Of a stretch of 64,000 bases of DNA, positions 33,504 to 42,185 are shown piece after piece (the stretch's first letter is position 1; each line of letters begins with the position of its first letter). The position numbers and the translations under genes were made by a program. The DNA is from Afipia sp. GTDB lineage: Bacteria; Pseudomonadota; Alphaproteobacteria; Rhizobiales; Xanthobacteraceae. The notes below the pieces were generated by a model. That model had not been told where the DNA came from and ran no database searches. It saw nothing but the letters and a program-made list of their open reading frames with translations. The stretch spans positions 409,382 to 473,381 of the forward strand of contig JANINQ010000003.1 in the NCBI GenBank assembly GCA_024508675.1. Reading direction: 5' to 3'.

Positions 33504-34175
33504 ATGGCACGCAAGCGCGCCAACGATTACGACGACAAACGGCAAGCGATCCTCGATCGTTCGGCGGAGCTTTTCTCGGTGTATGGCTTCGACCGCGCAT
33601 CGATGAACAAGATCGCCGAGGCCTGCGGCGTGTCGAAGGCGAACCTCTATCATTACTACAAGGACAAGGAAGGCCTGCTGTTCGACGTCATCCGCTTTCA
33701 TCTGAAAGAGCTTCTGGAAGTCGTCGAAGCGGCAGACGATCCAGCCGCCCCGCCGGAAACGCGGCTGCATGACTTGATCGCGGCGCTGCTGGAAGCCTAC
33801 CGCGACGCGGATTCCCAGCACAATGTGCAGATCAGCAGCATGCGCTTTCTGCCGAAGGAGCGACAGACCGAACTGAAGGGCATGGAGCGCGAGCTTGTTG
33901 TCACCTTCTCGTCGGCCGTGGCAAGTGTCGCGCCGCATCTCAAAGGCACCAAGATGCTGACCCCCGTGACCATGTCGCTGTTCGGCATGGTGAACTGGCA
34001 TTACCTCTGGTTCAAAAACAGCGGCTCGGTCTCTCGCGCCGAATATGCGGACCTCGTGACCCGGCTGATTTCTGACGGCGCGCGCAGCGTGCTCAAGCCG
34101 CCCGCAAAAACCGCGTCGCCTGCCAAAACCTCTTCTCCAGCAAAGACCTCGAAACGAACAGCCGCGGCTGAATAG
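33504..34175 (+). CDS. TetR/AcrR-family regulator of the paa genes (PaaR-type)
   Basis: 223 residues. The N-terminal TetR helix-turn-helix reads RQAILDRSAELFSVYGFDRA, then KIAEACGVSKANLYHYYKDKEGLL. A ligand-binding helical domain follows. The last ~28 residues are a low-complexity basic tail of PAKTS/PAKTA repeats. It starts one base after the paaK stop, so it is co-transcribed, which suggests autoregulation. Phenylacetyl-CoA is the likely ligand by analogy with PaaR proteins. The palindrome at 30825-30846 is its best candidate site. PaaX is present as well, so the regulatory division is open. Confidence 0.85.
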   Translation: MARKRANDYDDKRQAILDRSAELFSVYGFDRASMNKIAEACGVSKANLYHYYKDKEGLLFDVIRFHLKELLEVVEAADDPAAPPETRLHDLIAALLEAYRDADSQHNVQISSMRFLPKERQTELKGMERELVVTFSSAVASVAPHLKGTKMLTPVTMSLFGMVNWHYLWFKNSGSVSRAEYADLVTRLISDGARSVLKPPAKTASPAKTSSPAKTSKRTAAAE

Positions 34176-34224
34176 GCTGATTGTCCACCCGGTGCCGCCG
34201 CGCACCCAACATCGAAGTGATCCC

Positions 34225-36258
34225 ATGAAACTCGACAGCTATGTCAATGGACAATGGATCGCACCGAGCGGCGACTTCACTGAAGTCCGCAGCGCGGTGA
34301 CCGGCGATGTCGTCGCCGAGGCCATGAGCGGCGGGCTGGATATGCGCGGCATCCTCGCCTATGCGCGCAACACCGGCGGCAGAAATCTGCGCGAGCTGAC
34401 CTTCCACCAACGCGCGGACATGTTGAAGAAGCTCGCGCAGTATCTCACCGAGCGGAAGGACCAGCTCTACAAGCTGTCGTTCCAGACCGGCGCGACACGC
34501 ACCGACAACCTCATCGATGTCGATGGCGGCATCGGCACGCTGTTCGTCTACGCCGGCAAGGGCCGCCGTGAACTGCCGAACGCGACCTTCCTGCTGGATG
34601 GCGCGGTCGAGCCGATGGGTAAGGCGGGCACGTTCGCCGGACAGCACATCATCACATCGCTGCAGGGCGTCGCGGTCCACATCAACGCGTTCAATTTCCC
34701 TTGCTGGGGTCTGCTCGAGAAGCTGGCACCTGCCCTGCTCGCCGGCGTGCCGGTGGTATCGAAGCCCGCTACCGTCACATCCTATGTGGCCCACGCGCTC
34801 GCGCGCATGATCGCGGAATCCGGAGTTCTTCCCGGAGGCGCGTTCCAGTTCATCGTCGGTCCGACCGGCGATCTGTTCGACCACCTCACCTGCCAGGATG
34901 TGGTGTCGTTCACCGGCTCCGCCGAAACCTCCGAAAAGCTGCAGCGGCAGCCGGTGATCGCACGCGAGGCCGTGCGCTTTGTCGCCGAGCGGGACTCGCT
35001 GAACGCCGCGATCCTCACTCCGGACTCCGGTCCTGGCACACCGGAGTTCGACCTTTTCATCAAGGAAGTTGCCAAGGAGATGACGGTCAAGGCCGGGCAG
35101 AAGTGCACGGCGATCCGCCGCGTGCTGGCGCCGACCGGACATGTCGAGGCTGTCATCGAAGCCTTGCGCGAGCGCCTCGACAAGGTGATGATCGGAAACC
35201 CCGAGCAGGACAACGTGAGGATGGGGCCGGTGGTCGGCCTCGATCAACGCCGCGACGTGCTTGGTCATGTCAAAGCACTGCGGACGGAAGCGCAGCTTGT
35301 CGTGGGAGATCCGGACAATTTCGACGTTCAGGGCGCGGATGTCGTCCGCGGCGCATTCGTGCCGCCGATCCTCTTACATTGCGCGAACCCCAATCAAGCT
35401 ACCAAGGTTCATTCGATCGAGGCGTTCGGTCCGGTCAGCACCGTGATGGGCTACAGCGATCTTGAAGAAGCGGTGACGCTGACCAATCGCGGCGGCGGCA
35501 GCCTTGTCGCGTCAGTTTATACCCACGATCCGAAAGTCGCATCGGACCTCGTGTTCGGTGTCAGCAGTTTCCATGGGCGGCTTGTGCTCATCGACCGCGA
35601 CTGCGCCAGGGAGCAGACCGGCCATGGCTCGCCGATGCCGCAGATGGTTCACGGCGGCCCCGGCCGCGCGGGCGGTGGCGAGGAACTCGGCGGCGTGCGC
35701 AGCGTGCATCACTACATGCAGCGCACCGCCGTGCAGGGTTCACCTCGCATGCTGACCGGCGTGACCGGAAGCTGGACGAAGAACGCGCCGATTGTCGAGA
35801 AGGACCGGCATCCTTTCCGGTTTCATTTCGAGGATCTCGACGTCGGTCAGACTTTCTATTCGAAGGAACGCACCATCACGCTGGAAGACATCGAGCATTT
35901 CGCGCATTTCACCGGCGACACGTTCTATGCCCACATGGACGAGGAAGCGACCAAGGGGCATCCGTTCTTCCCCGGGCGCGTCGCCCATGGCTATCTGCTG
36001 CTGTCGTTCGCCGCAGGCCTGTTTGTCGATCCCGATCCGGGTCCGGTGCTGGCGAACTACGGCCTCGACTCGCTGCGCTTCATCAAGCCGATCCAACCCG
36101 GTGAAACCATCAAGGTCCGGCTCACCGCGAAAGACAAATCACCACGCAACAAGCAATATGGCGAGGTGCGCTGGGATGTCGAAATTCTGACCGACAAGGA
36201 TGAGTCTGCCGCGACCTACGAACTTCTCACCATGAATGCGGTCCGGCCCGCGGCCTGA
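34225..36258 (+). CDS. paaZ: Bifunctional oxepin-CoA hydrolase / semialdehyde dehydrogenase
   Basis: 677 residues from ATG 34225. The N-terminal ~520 residues are an aldehyde dehydrogenase with FTGSAETSEKLQRQ and the catalytic Cys in VKAGQKCTAIRR. The C-terminal ~150 are a MaoC-type hydratase with FTGDTFYAHMDEEATKGHPFF (Asp/His pair) and GRVAHGYLLLS. The hydratase opens the oxepin-CoA ring and the dehydrogenase oxidises the resulting reactive semialdehyde to 3-oxo-5,6-dehydrosuberyl-CoA. Full length and both active sites are present. Confidence 0.96.
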   Translation: MKLDSYVNGQWIAPSGDFTEVRSAVTGDVVAEAMSGGLDMRGILAYARNTGGRNLRELTFHQRADMLKKLAQYLTERKDQLYKLSFQTGATRTDNLIDVDGGIGTLFVYAGKGRRELPNATFLLDGAVEPMGKAGTFAGQHIITSLQGVAVHINAFNFPCWGLLEKLAPALLAGVPVVSKPATVTSYVAHALARMIAESGVLPGGAFQFIVGPTGDLFDHLTCQDVVSFTGSAETSEKLQRQPVIAREAVRFVAERDSLNAAILTPDSGPGTPEFDLFIKEVAKEMTVKAGQKCTAIRRVLAPTGHVEAVIEALRERLDKVMIGNPEQDNVRMGPVVGLDQRRDVLGHVKALRTEAQLVVGDPDNFDVQGADVVRGAFVPPILLHCANPNQATKVHSIEAFGPVSTVMGYSDLEEAVTLTNRGGGSLVASVYTHDPKVASDLVFGVSSFHGRLVLIDRDCAREQTGHGSPMPQMVHGGPGRAGGGEELGGVRSVHHYMQRTAVQGSPRMLTGVTGSWTKNAPIVEKDRHPFRFHFEDLDVGQTFYSKERTITLEDIEHFAHFTGDTFYAHMDEEATKGHPFFPGRVAHGYLLLSFAAGLFVDPDPGPVLANYGLDSLRFIKPIQPGETIKVRLTAKDKSPRNKQYGEVRWDVEILTDKDESAATYELLTMNAVRPAA

Positions 36259-36286
36259 TCCAACAACAATACTGAGGGAGAAAACC

Positions 36287-36592
36287 ATGATCCTCGTCAC
36301 CGTGATGTATCCGGCCGGCGAAGCCTTCGACACCGATTATTATCTCAAGACGCATATGCCGCTGGTCAGGGATCGCTGGGGCAGCTTCGGCCTCAAGAGC
36401 GCGCAAGCAATCAAGGGCGTGGCAAAGCCGGATGGCAGCGCGCCCGACTATCAGATGATCGCGCTGATCACGTTCGGCTCGATGGATGATTTCAAGGCCG
36501 CCGGAAAAGCCCACGGCAAGGAAATCTTCTCGGACATTCCGAACTTCACCAGGGCGCAGGCCGTCGTTCAGATCAACGACGTCGTTTCCTAG
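36287..36592 (+). CDS. EthD-family small protein
   Basis: 101 residues from ATG 36287 with GAGGGAG upstream. It is a dimeric alpha-beta barrel of the EthD type: MILVTVMYPAGEAFDTDYYL, KTHMPLVRDRWG, and ALITFGSMDDFKAAGKAHG. EthD is known from the ether-degrading ethRABCD cluster, where it is needed alongside a P450; its chemistry is unknown. Here a P450 gene starts 12 bases after its stop, within the phenylacetate operon, so the pair probably works together. Confidence 0.87.
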   Translation: MILVTVMYPAGEAFDTDYYLKTHMPLVRDRWGSFGLKSAQAIKGVAKPDGSAPDYQMIALITFGSMDDFKAAGKAHGKEIFSDIPNFTRAQAVVQINDVVS

Positions 36593-36604
36593 GCGGCCTG
36601 TCAC

Positions 36605-37876
36605 GTGTCGGCAACGGCGCAGACCGGAATGGATCAGGGCGTTCCTCGCCCGGCTTCAAGCGAGGACGCCGCGATTGCGCGCGCGTTCTCGCTTAAGGAT
36701 CTTCCCGACGCGTTTTACGACGATCCCTACCCGACCTACCGCGCACTGCAATCCGCCGATCCGATCCATCGGATGCCGGATGGCTCGCTGTTCCTGACCC
36801 GGCACCGCGATCTCGAAGCCATCTACAAGGATACGGTGCGCTTCAGCTCTGACAAGAAAGTCGAGTTCGGGCCGAAATACGGCACGGACTCCCTGCTGTT
36901 TCAACACCATACCACAAGCCTGGTCTTCAACGATCCGCCGCTGCATACGCGGGTGCGGCGGCTGATCGCCGGCGCGCTCAATCCCCGCGCCATCGCGGAG
37001 ATGGAGCCTGGACTGATCGCGCTTGTCGATCGCCTGTTTGACGATATGGAAGCTCGCGGGAAGGCTGACCTTGTCGAGGATTTCGCCTCCGCAATCCCTG
37101 TTGAAGTCATCGGCAACCTGCTGGCTGTTCCACATGAAGATCGTGGACCGCTGCGCGGCTGGTCGCTGGCGATCCTCGGTGCGCTGGAACCATTCCTGAC
37201 GGAAGAAGTGCAGGCACGCGGCGAACAAGCCGTCGGGGAGTTTCTCGATTATCTCCGCCACCTCATTGCGGAGCGCCGCGCAAACCCCGGCAACGCGGAG
37301 CATGATGTGCTGACGCGCCTGATTCAGGGCGAAGCCAGCGGTGAGAAGCTCAGCGAGATCGAGCTTCTGCAAAACTGCATTTTCATTCTCAATGCCGGTC
37401 ACGAAACCACCACCAACCTGATCGGCAACGGACTCGAGCTGCTGCTGCGTTTCCCGGACCAGCGCCAGCGCTTGATCGACGAGCCCGCCTCTATCAAAAG
37501 CGCTGTCGAGGAATTCCTGCGCTTTGAGAGTTCAAACCAGCTCGGCAATCGGCGCGTGGTTCAGGACACCGAACTCGACGGCGTGGCCCTTCCGTCCGGC
37601 TCCTTGATCACACTCTGCATCGGAGCCGCGAACCGTGATCCTGATGTGTTTGCTGAGCCGGAACGCCTCGACATCACCCGTGCGCCGAACCGGCACCTTG
37701 CCTTTGCTTCGGGCGCGCACGCCTGTGTCGGTCTCACCCTCGCCCGCCTTGAAGGCCGGATCGCCATTGGCCGCTTTCTTGCGCGCTTCCCGAATTTTGC
37801 GGCGAATGGCCCCGCGCATCGCGCAAGACGCGTGCGCTTTCGTGGGTTCACGACGCTCCCCGTTTCACTCGCCTAA
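36605..37876 (+). CDS. Cytochrome P450
   Basis: 423 residues, soluble bacterial type, starting at GTG 36605. The I-helix is ILNAGHETTTNL (acid-alcohol pair E-T for O2 activation), the K-helix ExxR is in VEEFLRFES, and the heme loop is LAFASGAHACVGLTLAR with the Cys ligand. The CYP family cannot be set by eye. No ferredoxin or ferredoxin reductase is adjacent, so the electron source is unknown; PaaE in the opposing operon is one speculative donor. P450 genes are not part of the standard paa set. Its substrate may be phenylacetate or a related aromatic feeding into the pathway. Confidence 0.93.
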   Translation: MSATAQTGMDQGVPRPASSEDAAIARAFSLKDLPDAFYDDPYPTYRALQSADPIHRMPDGSLFLTRHRDLEAIYKDTVRFSSDKKVEFGPKYGTDSLLFQHHTTSLVFNDPPLHTRVRRLIAGALNPRAIAEMEPGLIALVDRLFDDMEARGKADLVEDFASAIPVEVIGNLLAVPHEDRGPLRGWSLAILGALEPFLTEEVQARGEQAVGEFLDYLRHLIAERRANPGNAEHDVLTRLIQGEASGEKLSEIELLQNCIFILNAGHETTTNLIGNGLELLLRFPDQRQRLIDEPASIKSAVEEFLRFESSNQLGNRRVVQDTELDGVALPSGSLITLCIGAANRDPDVFAEPERLDITRAPNRHLAFASGAHACVGLTLARLEGRIAIGRFLARFPNFAANGPAHRARRVRFRGFTTLPVSLA

Positions 37877-37898
37877 ACATCCAGGTCAGGAATTTTGC

Positions 37899-38324
37899 AT
37901 GACGACGTTCGACAAGACCGCCGCCCTTGAGCTTTTGAAATCGGCTCCCGCTCCATGGGTGCAGGACCTCGACCTCTCCGTGGAAAGCGTCACCACGGAC
38001 GGAGCGGTGCTACGGATGCGCTTTTCGGAGAAGCTGTGCCGCGACAACGGCGTGGTCTGCGGGCAGGCTCTGATGAGCTTTGCCGACACGGCGATGATTA
38101 TCGCTGTCGCGTCGGCAGCCGGTGGCTATTTCCCGATGACCACAGTGGATCAGACCATCCACTTCATGCGTCCGGCCATGCGCTCCGATGTTCTCGCCGA
38201 AGCGCGCGTGGTGCGGCTGGGCAAGACTATGGCCTATGGCAGCATCTCGCTGCGAACGGATGGCGACGAGCGGCCTGTGGCGATGGCGCAGACCGCCTAC
38301 GCCCTGCTGCGCGATGCGAAGTAG
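37899..38324 (+). CDS. Second PaaI-like hotdog thioesterase
   Basis: 141 residues from ATG 37899. It is a hotdog-fold protein: LCRDNGVVCGQALMSFADTA resembles the PaaI/YiiD catalytic region, but with N-G-V-V-C-G-Q in place of H-G-G, and TTVDQTIHFMRPAM follows. It differs clearly from PaaI at 31687. Its TAG stop directly abuts the paaE stop on the other strand (38325), so transcripts of the two paa units must overlap. Likely a CoA-thioesterase; substrate unknown. Confidence 0.85.
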   Translation: MTTFDKTAALELLKSAPAPWVQDLDLSVESVTTDGAVLRMRFSEKLCRDNGVVCGQALMSFADTAMIIAVASAAGGYFPMTTVDQTIHFMRPAMRSDVLAEARVVRLGKTMAYGSISLRTDGDERPVAMAQTAYALLRDAK

Positions 38325-39404
38325 CTACATCTGGTCGTAATCAACCACGACCCGCGACGAAACCGGATGGGCCTGACAGGTGAGCACAAAGCCCGCCTCA
38401 AGCTCCCACGGCTCCAGCGAATAGTTCACATCCATCGTCACGTCGCCTTCGACGATCTTCGCGCGGCACGTCGAGCACATGCCACCCTTGCAAGCGTAAG
38501 GCAGGTCCATGCCGGCGCGAAGCGCGGCGTCGAGAATGACCTCGCCCTCGGCGATCGGCACATCCTTGCGCTTGCCATCGACGATCAGTGACGCGACGGC
38601 CTTCGGCGGCGCTTCCGGCGCGACCCGAACCTTCGGGCGCGGCTTGCCGCCGAATTCGGAAACGAACCGCTCCACATGGACGTGCCCAGCGGGAATACCC
38701 ATATCAAGACAGGTTTTCTCGATCTCCTCGCTCATGGCGACCGGGCCACAGACGAACACATGATCGACCGCGGCGGCAGGCACCATGGCGCGCAGCAGCA
38801 CCTCGACCTTCTGGCGGTCAAGACGGCCATACAGGATCGGCACATCCTGTTCTTCCTGCGAGAGCACATGGAACACCGACAGGCGTCCCATGAAGCGGTC
38901 CTTCAGTTCTTCCAGCGCCTCGCGGAACAGGATGCCGTTGGTCGTGCGGTTGCCGTAGAACAGAAAGAAGCGGCTGTTCGGCTCGCGCGCCAGAATTCCG
39001 CGCACGATGGACATGATCGGCGTGATGCCGGAGCCAGCCGCGAAGCCGACATGGATGCGCGCCTGATCCGGCGCATGTGCCACGCCGAACCGGCCGGTCG
39101 GCGTCATCACGTCCAACTCATCGCCAGATTTCAGCTCTTCGAGCGCCCAGCTTGAGAACGCACCACCATCGACCTTCTTCACCGCAATGCGCAGTTCGTG
39201 ATCGTCCGGGCTCGAGCAGATCGAATAGGAACGCCGCACCTCTTCGCCGTCCATGGTGGTGCGCAGCGTCAGGTACTGACCGGGCACGAAAACATAGTCC
39301 TCGGCCAGTTCGCCGGGGATGGCGAATGTCATGGAGATTGCGTCCGGCGTCTCGCGCTTCAGGTCGGCCACCGCCAGACGATGGAATTTTGGAACATGCG
39401 ACAT
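38325..39404 (-). CDS. paaE: Phenylacetyl-CoA epoxidase reductase subunit
   Basis: 359 residues from ATG 39404. The N-terminal FAD/NAD(P)H domains show RRSYSICSSPDD (FAD), GFAAGSGITPIMSIVRGIL (nucleotide) and VFVCGPVAMSEEIE. The C-terminal plant-type 2Fe-2S domain has YACKGGMCSTCRAK and a later Cys. It feeds electrons from NADPH to the PaaA di-iron centre. It is the last gene of the leftward paaABCDE unit, ten bases after paaD. Confidence 0.95.
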   Translation of the reverse strand: MSHVPKFHRLAVADLKRETPDAISMTFAIPGELAEDYVFVPGQYLTLRTTMDGEEVRRSYSICSSPDDHELRIAVKKVDGGAFSSWALEELKSGDELDVMTPTGRFGVAHAPDQARIHVGFAAGSGITPIMSIVRGILAREPNSRFFLFYGNRTTNGILFREALEELKDRFMGRLSVFHVLSQEEQDVPILYGRLDRQKVEVLLRAMVPAAAVDHVFVCGPVAMSEEIEKTCLDMGIPAGHVHVERFVSEFGGKPRPKVRVAPEAPPKAVASLIVDGKRKDVPIAEGEVILDAALRAGMDLPYACKGGMCSTCRAKIVEGDVTMDVNYSLEPWELEAGFVLTCQAHPVSSRVVVDYDQM

Positions 39405-39414
39405 GGCTATAGCC

Positions 39415-39915
39415 CTAATGGCATTTAAAATAGTCAAAAGGCTCGCGGCAGGTCTTGCAGCGCCAGAGCGCCTTGCATGAGGTCGAGCCGAACTCGGACA
39501 GCACTTCGGTATCCACCGAACCGCATTGCGGACACGCGACCTGCTGCTCGCCGAACAGCGCGCGGCGCCCGCCTCCCGCCTGTGGCGGCGCGATGCCGTA
39601 TTCTTTCAGCTTCTGGCGGCCCTGCTCGCTCATCCAGTCGGTCGTCCAGGCGGGCGACAGAACGGTGCGGATTTTCGGATTGCGGATGCCTTCGCGTGCC
39701 AGCGCCAGCTCGATCTCCAGCGCGATCATGTTCATTGCAGGACAGCCGGAATAGGTCGGCGTGATCGCCACCTCGACGCCGTCGTCCGTCACAGTGACAT
39801 CACGCAGCACGCCAAGATCAGCGATGGTCAGAACCGGAATCTCCGGATCGACCACCTGCGCCGCCGCATTCCATGCGGTCTGGCGGATATCCTGGCTGGT
39901 GCTGGCGGTTACCAT
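39415..39915 (-). CDS. paaD: Phenylacetyl-CoA epoxidase assembly protein
   Basis: 166 residues from ATG 39915, overlapping the paaC stop by seven bases. The N-terminal part is a MIP18/DUF59-type Fe-S assembly domain (VDPEIPVLTIADLGVLRDV; TPTYSGCPAMNMI). The C-terminal part has zinc/iron-type cysteines, CPQCG and CKTC. PaaD is needed for maturation of the epoxidase, probably of its metal centre, and is not part of the core complex. Confidence 0.94.
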   Translation of the reverse strand: MVTASTSQDIRQTAWNAAAQVVDPEIPVLTIADLGVLRDVTVTDDGVEVAITPTYSGCPAMNMIALEIELALAREGIRNPKIRTVLSPAWTTDWMSEQGRQKLKEYGIAPPQAGGGRRALFGEQQVACPQCGSVDTEVLSEFGSTSCKALWRCKTCREPFDYFKCH

Positions 39916-40685
39916 GTGGCGTTCGGAAAGGTTCGCTGCATCGACTGCAGTTCGCTGAGCAGATGGCCGAGATGTTCGGTGTGGTTGCCGGTACGACCGC
40001 CCTTCTGCATCCAGTCGCTCGCCGGACGCTTCAGCGCGGCGACGCCGAGGACGTTGGAGACAGTCTCCATCCAGACACCCCTTAGCGTTTCCGGATCGAC
40101 GGCAACGCCGGACGCGATCAGCTCTGCATCGCTCTGGTCGGCATGGAAAAGTTCGCCGGTGAAAGCCCAGAGATCGTCGATGGCTGTCTGCGCGCGGCGA
40201 TGGCTCTCCGCCGTGCCGTCGCCGAGGCGGATCATCCATTCCGAGGTATGGCGCAGATGATAGGCGCTCTCCTTCTCGGATTTCGCGGCAATCGCGGCGA
40301 GCGTCTCGTCCCTGGACTTCATCATCGCACGCCAGTACGGATCGGCGAATGCCGAATAAAAGAACTGCCGCGCGATGGTGCGGGCGAAATCGCCATTCGG
40401 CTGCTCGACCAGCAGCAGATTGCGGTACTGGCGGACGTCGCGCAGATAAGCGAGCTTGTCCTCGTCGTGACCTGCACCTTCGACCTTGCCCGCGTATGTG
40501 TAAAGCTCTCGCGCCTGCCCGATCAGATCGAGGCCCATATTCGCCAGCGCCATGTCCTCTTCCAGCATCGGCGCATGGCCACACCATTCCGACACACGAT
40601 GGCCGAGGATCAGCGCATCGTCGGCGCGGCGCAGCGCGTAAAGCACCAGCGGGCTTTCTTTGACGGTGATCGATGCAGTGGTCAT
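39909..40685 (-). CDS. paaC: Phenylacetyl-CoA epoxidase structural subunit
   Basis: 258 residues from ATG 40685. It is a ferritin-like helical protein of the PaaA/PaaC family with RVSEWCGHAPMLEEDMALANMGLDLIGQAREL and RQFFYSAFADPYW. PaaC lacks a working di-iron centre and stabilises PaaA in the epoxidase. A 131-bp gap containing a palindromic repeat separates it from paaB, whereas the other junctions here are very tight. Confidence 0.95.
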   Translation of the reverse strand: MTTASITVKESPLVLYALRRADDALILGHRVSEWCGHAPMLEEDMALANMGLDLIGQARELYTYAGKVEGAGHDEDKLAYLRDVRQYRNLLLVEQPNGDFARTIARQFFYSAFADPYWRAMMKSRDETLAAIAAKSEKESAYHLRHTSEWMIRLGDGTAESHRRAQTAIDDLWAFTGELFHADQSDAELIASGVAVDPETLRGVWMETVSNVLGVAALKRPASDWMQKGGRTGNHTEHLGHLLSELQSMQRTFPNATW

Positions 40686-40715
40686 GACGTTGATGTCCTG
40701 AATTCAATTCCATTT

Positions 40716-40796
40716 GTCATTGCGAGCGCAGCGAAGCAATCCATGCGAAGCAAACCAAAGCTGGATTGCTTCGTCGCTATGCTCCTCGCAAATGAC
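40716..40796. repeat. Palindromic interspersed repeat (copy 2) between paaB and paaC
   Basis: Arms 40716-40743 (GTCATTGCGAGCGCAGCGAA...) and 40762-40796 (...CTATGCTCCTCGCAAATGAC) form a long imperfect hairpin of the same family as 5247-5333. It fills most of the paaB-paaC gap and would fold in the mRNA. It may damp or uncouple expression of the downstream genes. Confidence 0.85.
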
Positions 40797-40816
40797 AAGG
40801 TGCGCGAGGCGCGGTG

Positions 40817-41104
40817 TCACATATGTCCGACTTCTTCCGGCACATCATAGAACGTCGGATGCCGGTAAATCTTCGACATTGCCGGCTCGAACATCATGCC
40901 CTTTTCCGACGGATCAGATGCAATGACGGCGTTCGACGGCACGACCCAGATCGAAAGCCCCTCGCCGCGACGCGTGTAAATATCGCGTGCTGCCTGAAGA
41001 GCGAGTGTGGAGTCAGCCGCATGCAACGAGCCCACATGCTTGTGAGCAAGGCCGTTGCGGCTGCGAATGAAAACTTCCCAAAGCTGGGTGTTCTGAGTCG
41101 TCAT
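40817..41104 (-). CDS. paaB: Phenylacetyl-CoA epoxidase subunit B
   Basis: 95 residues from ATG 41104. QLWEVFIRSRNGLAHKHVGSLHAAD and ARDIYTRRGEGLSIWVVPS are typical of PaaB, a small subunit that bridges PaaAC heterodimers. The start is ten bases after the paaA stop. An open frame reading upstream to 41443 is inside paaA and not coding. Confidence 0.95.
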   Translation of the reverse strand: MTTQNTQLWEVFIRSRNGLAHKHVGSLHAADSTLALQAARDIYTRRGEGLSIWVVPSNAVIASDPSEKGMMFEPAMSKIYRHPTFYDVPEEVGHM

Positions 41105-41114
41105 CGTCGCCTCC

Positions 41115-42128
41115 TTAGGCCGCAGCCGCAGCGGTGCTGCGTGCCTGCTGTTTCGCGGCATAAGCCGCGGCGGCTTCACGAACCCATGCGCCCTGATCGT
41201 GCGCCTTGCGGCGCGCGGCCATGCGGTCGCGGTTGCACGGGCCATTGCCCGCGAGCACCTGCTTGAATTCATCCCAATCAATCGCACCGTATTCCCAGTG
41301 CTTTGTCTCCTCATTGAACTTGAGGTCGGCATCCGGAAGCGTGAGGCCGAGATAATGCGCCTGCGGCACGGTCGCATCGACAAATTTCTGGCGCAGATCA
41401 TCGTTCGAGAAGCGCTTGATCTTCCACGCAGTCGACTGGTCACTGTGCTGGCTCTGACTGTCCGGAGGGCCGAACATCATCAGACACGGCCACCACCAGC
41501 GGTTCAGCGCGTCCTGCGCCATCGCCTTCTGCTCATTGGTGCCGCGCGACAGCGTGAGCATGATCTCATAGCCCTGACGCTGATGGAATGATTCCTCCTT
41601 GCAGACGCGGATCATGGCGCGTGCATAGGGGCCGTACGAGCAGCGGCACAGCGGGATCTGGTTCATGATCGCCGCGCCGTCCACCAGCCAGCCGATCGCG
41701 CCGATGTCTGCCCAGGTGGGCGTCGGATAGTTGAAGATCGAGGAATACTTCGCCTTGCCCGCGAGCATCGCATCGTAAAGTTCCTCGCGCGAAGACCCGA
41801 GCGTTTCGGCCGCGGCATAGAGATAGAGCCCGTGGCCGCACTCGTCCTGAACCTTGGCCAGCAGCGCGGCCTTGCGGCGCAGGGTCGGCGCACGGGTGAT
41901 CCAGTTGCCTTCCGGCAGCATGCCGACGATTTCGGAATGGGCATGCTGGGAGATCTGCCGCGTCAGTGTCTTGCGGTAAGCCGCAGGCATCCAGTCATTC
42001 GGCTCGATACGGTCATCGACATCGATCCGCGCCTGAAAATGCGCGGCGCGCTGCGCGTTCTCGACATGAACGACTTCGGCTTCGGCTTCGGCTTCGGCTT
42101 CGGATGTATTGAGCGCCTGGGTATACAT
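41115..42128 (-). CDS. paaA: Phenylacetyl-CoA epoxidase catalytic subunit
   Basis: 337 residues from ATG 42128. The di-iron ferritin-like core includes [21 protein letters not shown] and [18 protein letters not shown] (E and E-x-x-H ligands). It oxidises phenylacetyl-CoA to the ring 1,2-epoxide using O2. The N-terminus holds a run of Glu-Ala pairs coded by five perfect copies of a 6-base repeat (42074-42103), which looks like a lineage-specific insert ahead of the conserved region. Ala-rich tail at the C-terminus. First gene of the paaABCDE set. Confidence 0.96.
   Translation of the reverse strand: MYTQALNTSEAEAEAEAEVVHVENAQRAAHFQARIDVDDRIEPNDWMPAAYRKTLTRQISQHAHSEIVGMLPEGNWITRAPTLRRKAALLAKVQDECGHGLYLYAAAETLGSSREELYDAMLAGKAKYSSIFNYPTPTWADIGAIGWLVDGAAIMNQIPLCRCSYGPYARAMIRVCKEESFHQRQGYEIMLTLSRGTNEQKAMAQDALNRWWWPCLMMFGPPDSQSQHSDQSTAWKIKRFSNDDLRQKFVDATVPQAHYLGLTLPDADLKFNEETKHWEYGAIDWDEFKQVLAGNGPCNRDRMAARRKAHDQGAWVREAAAAYAAKQQARSTAAAAA
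42074..42103 (-). repeat. Hexanucleotide tandem repeat (5 copies) in paaA
   Basis: CTTCGG occurs five times without a mismatch (GAAGCC-type on the coding strand, giving five Glu-Ala pairs at about residues 9-18). Each copy is six bases, so gain or loss keeps the frame. It encodes only a flexible acidic N-terminal segment. Confidence 0.9.
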
Positions 42129-42160
42129 TGTCGCTTCCTCCCGGGAGACGCCAATGAACA

Positions 42161-42179
42161 TATAACAAGAATAGTTATA
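42161..42179. promoter_or_regulatory. Candidate operator between paaX and paaA
   Basis: TATAAC (42161-42166) and GTTATA (42174-42179) are perfect arms around seven bases. The site is 33 bases before the paaA ATG and just after the paaX stop. It is the only palindrome in this 57-bp gap, and AT-rich against its surroundings. It could be a PaaX site or promoter element for a separate paaA transcript. Confidence 0.45.
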
Positions 42180-42185
42180 AGCAAG

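Noticed and set aside
34093-35268. 391-codon leftward open frame
   Set aside because: Antisense to paaZ and the TetR tail; no recognisable domain.
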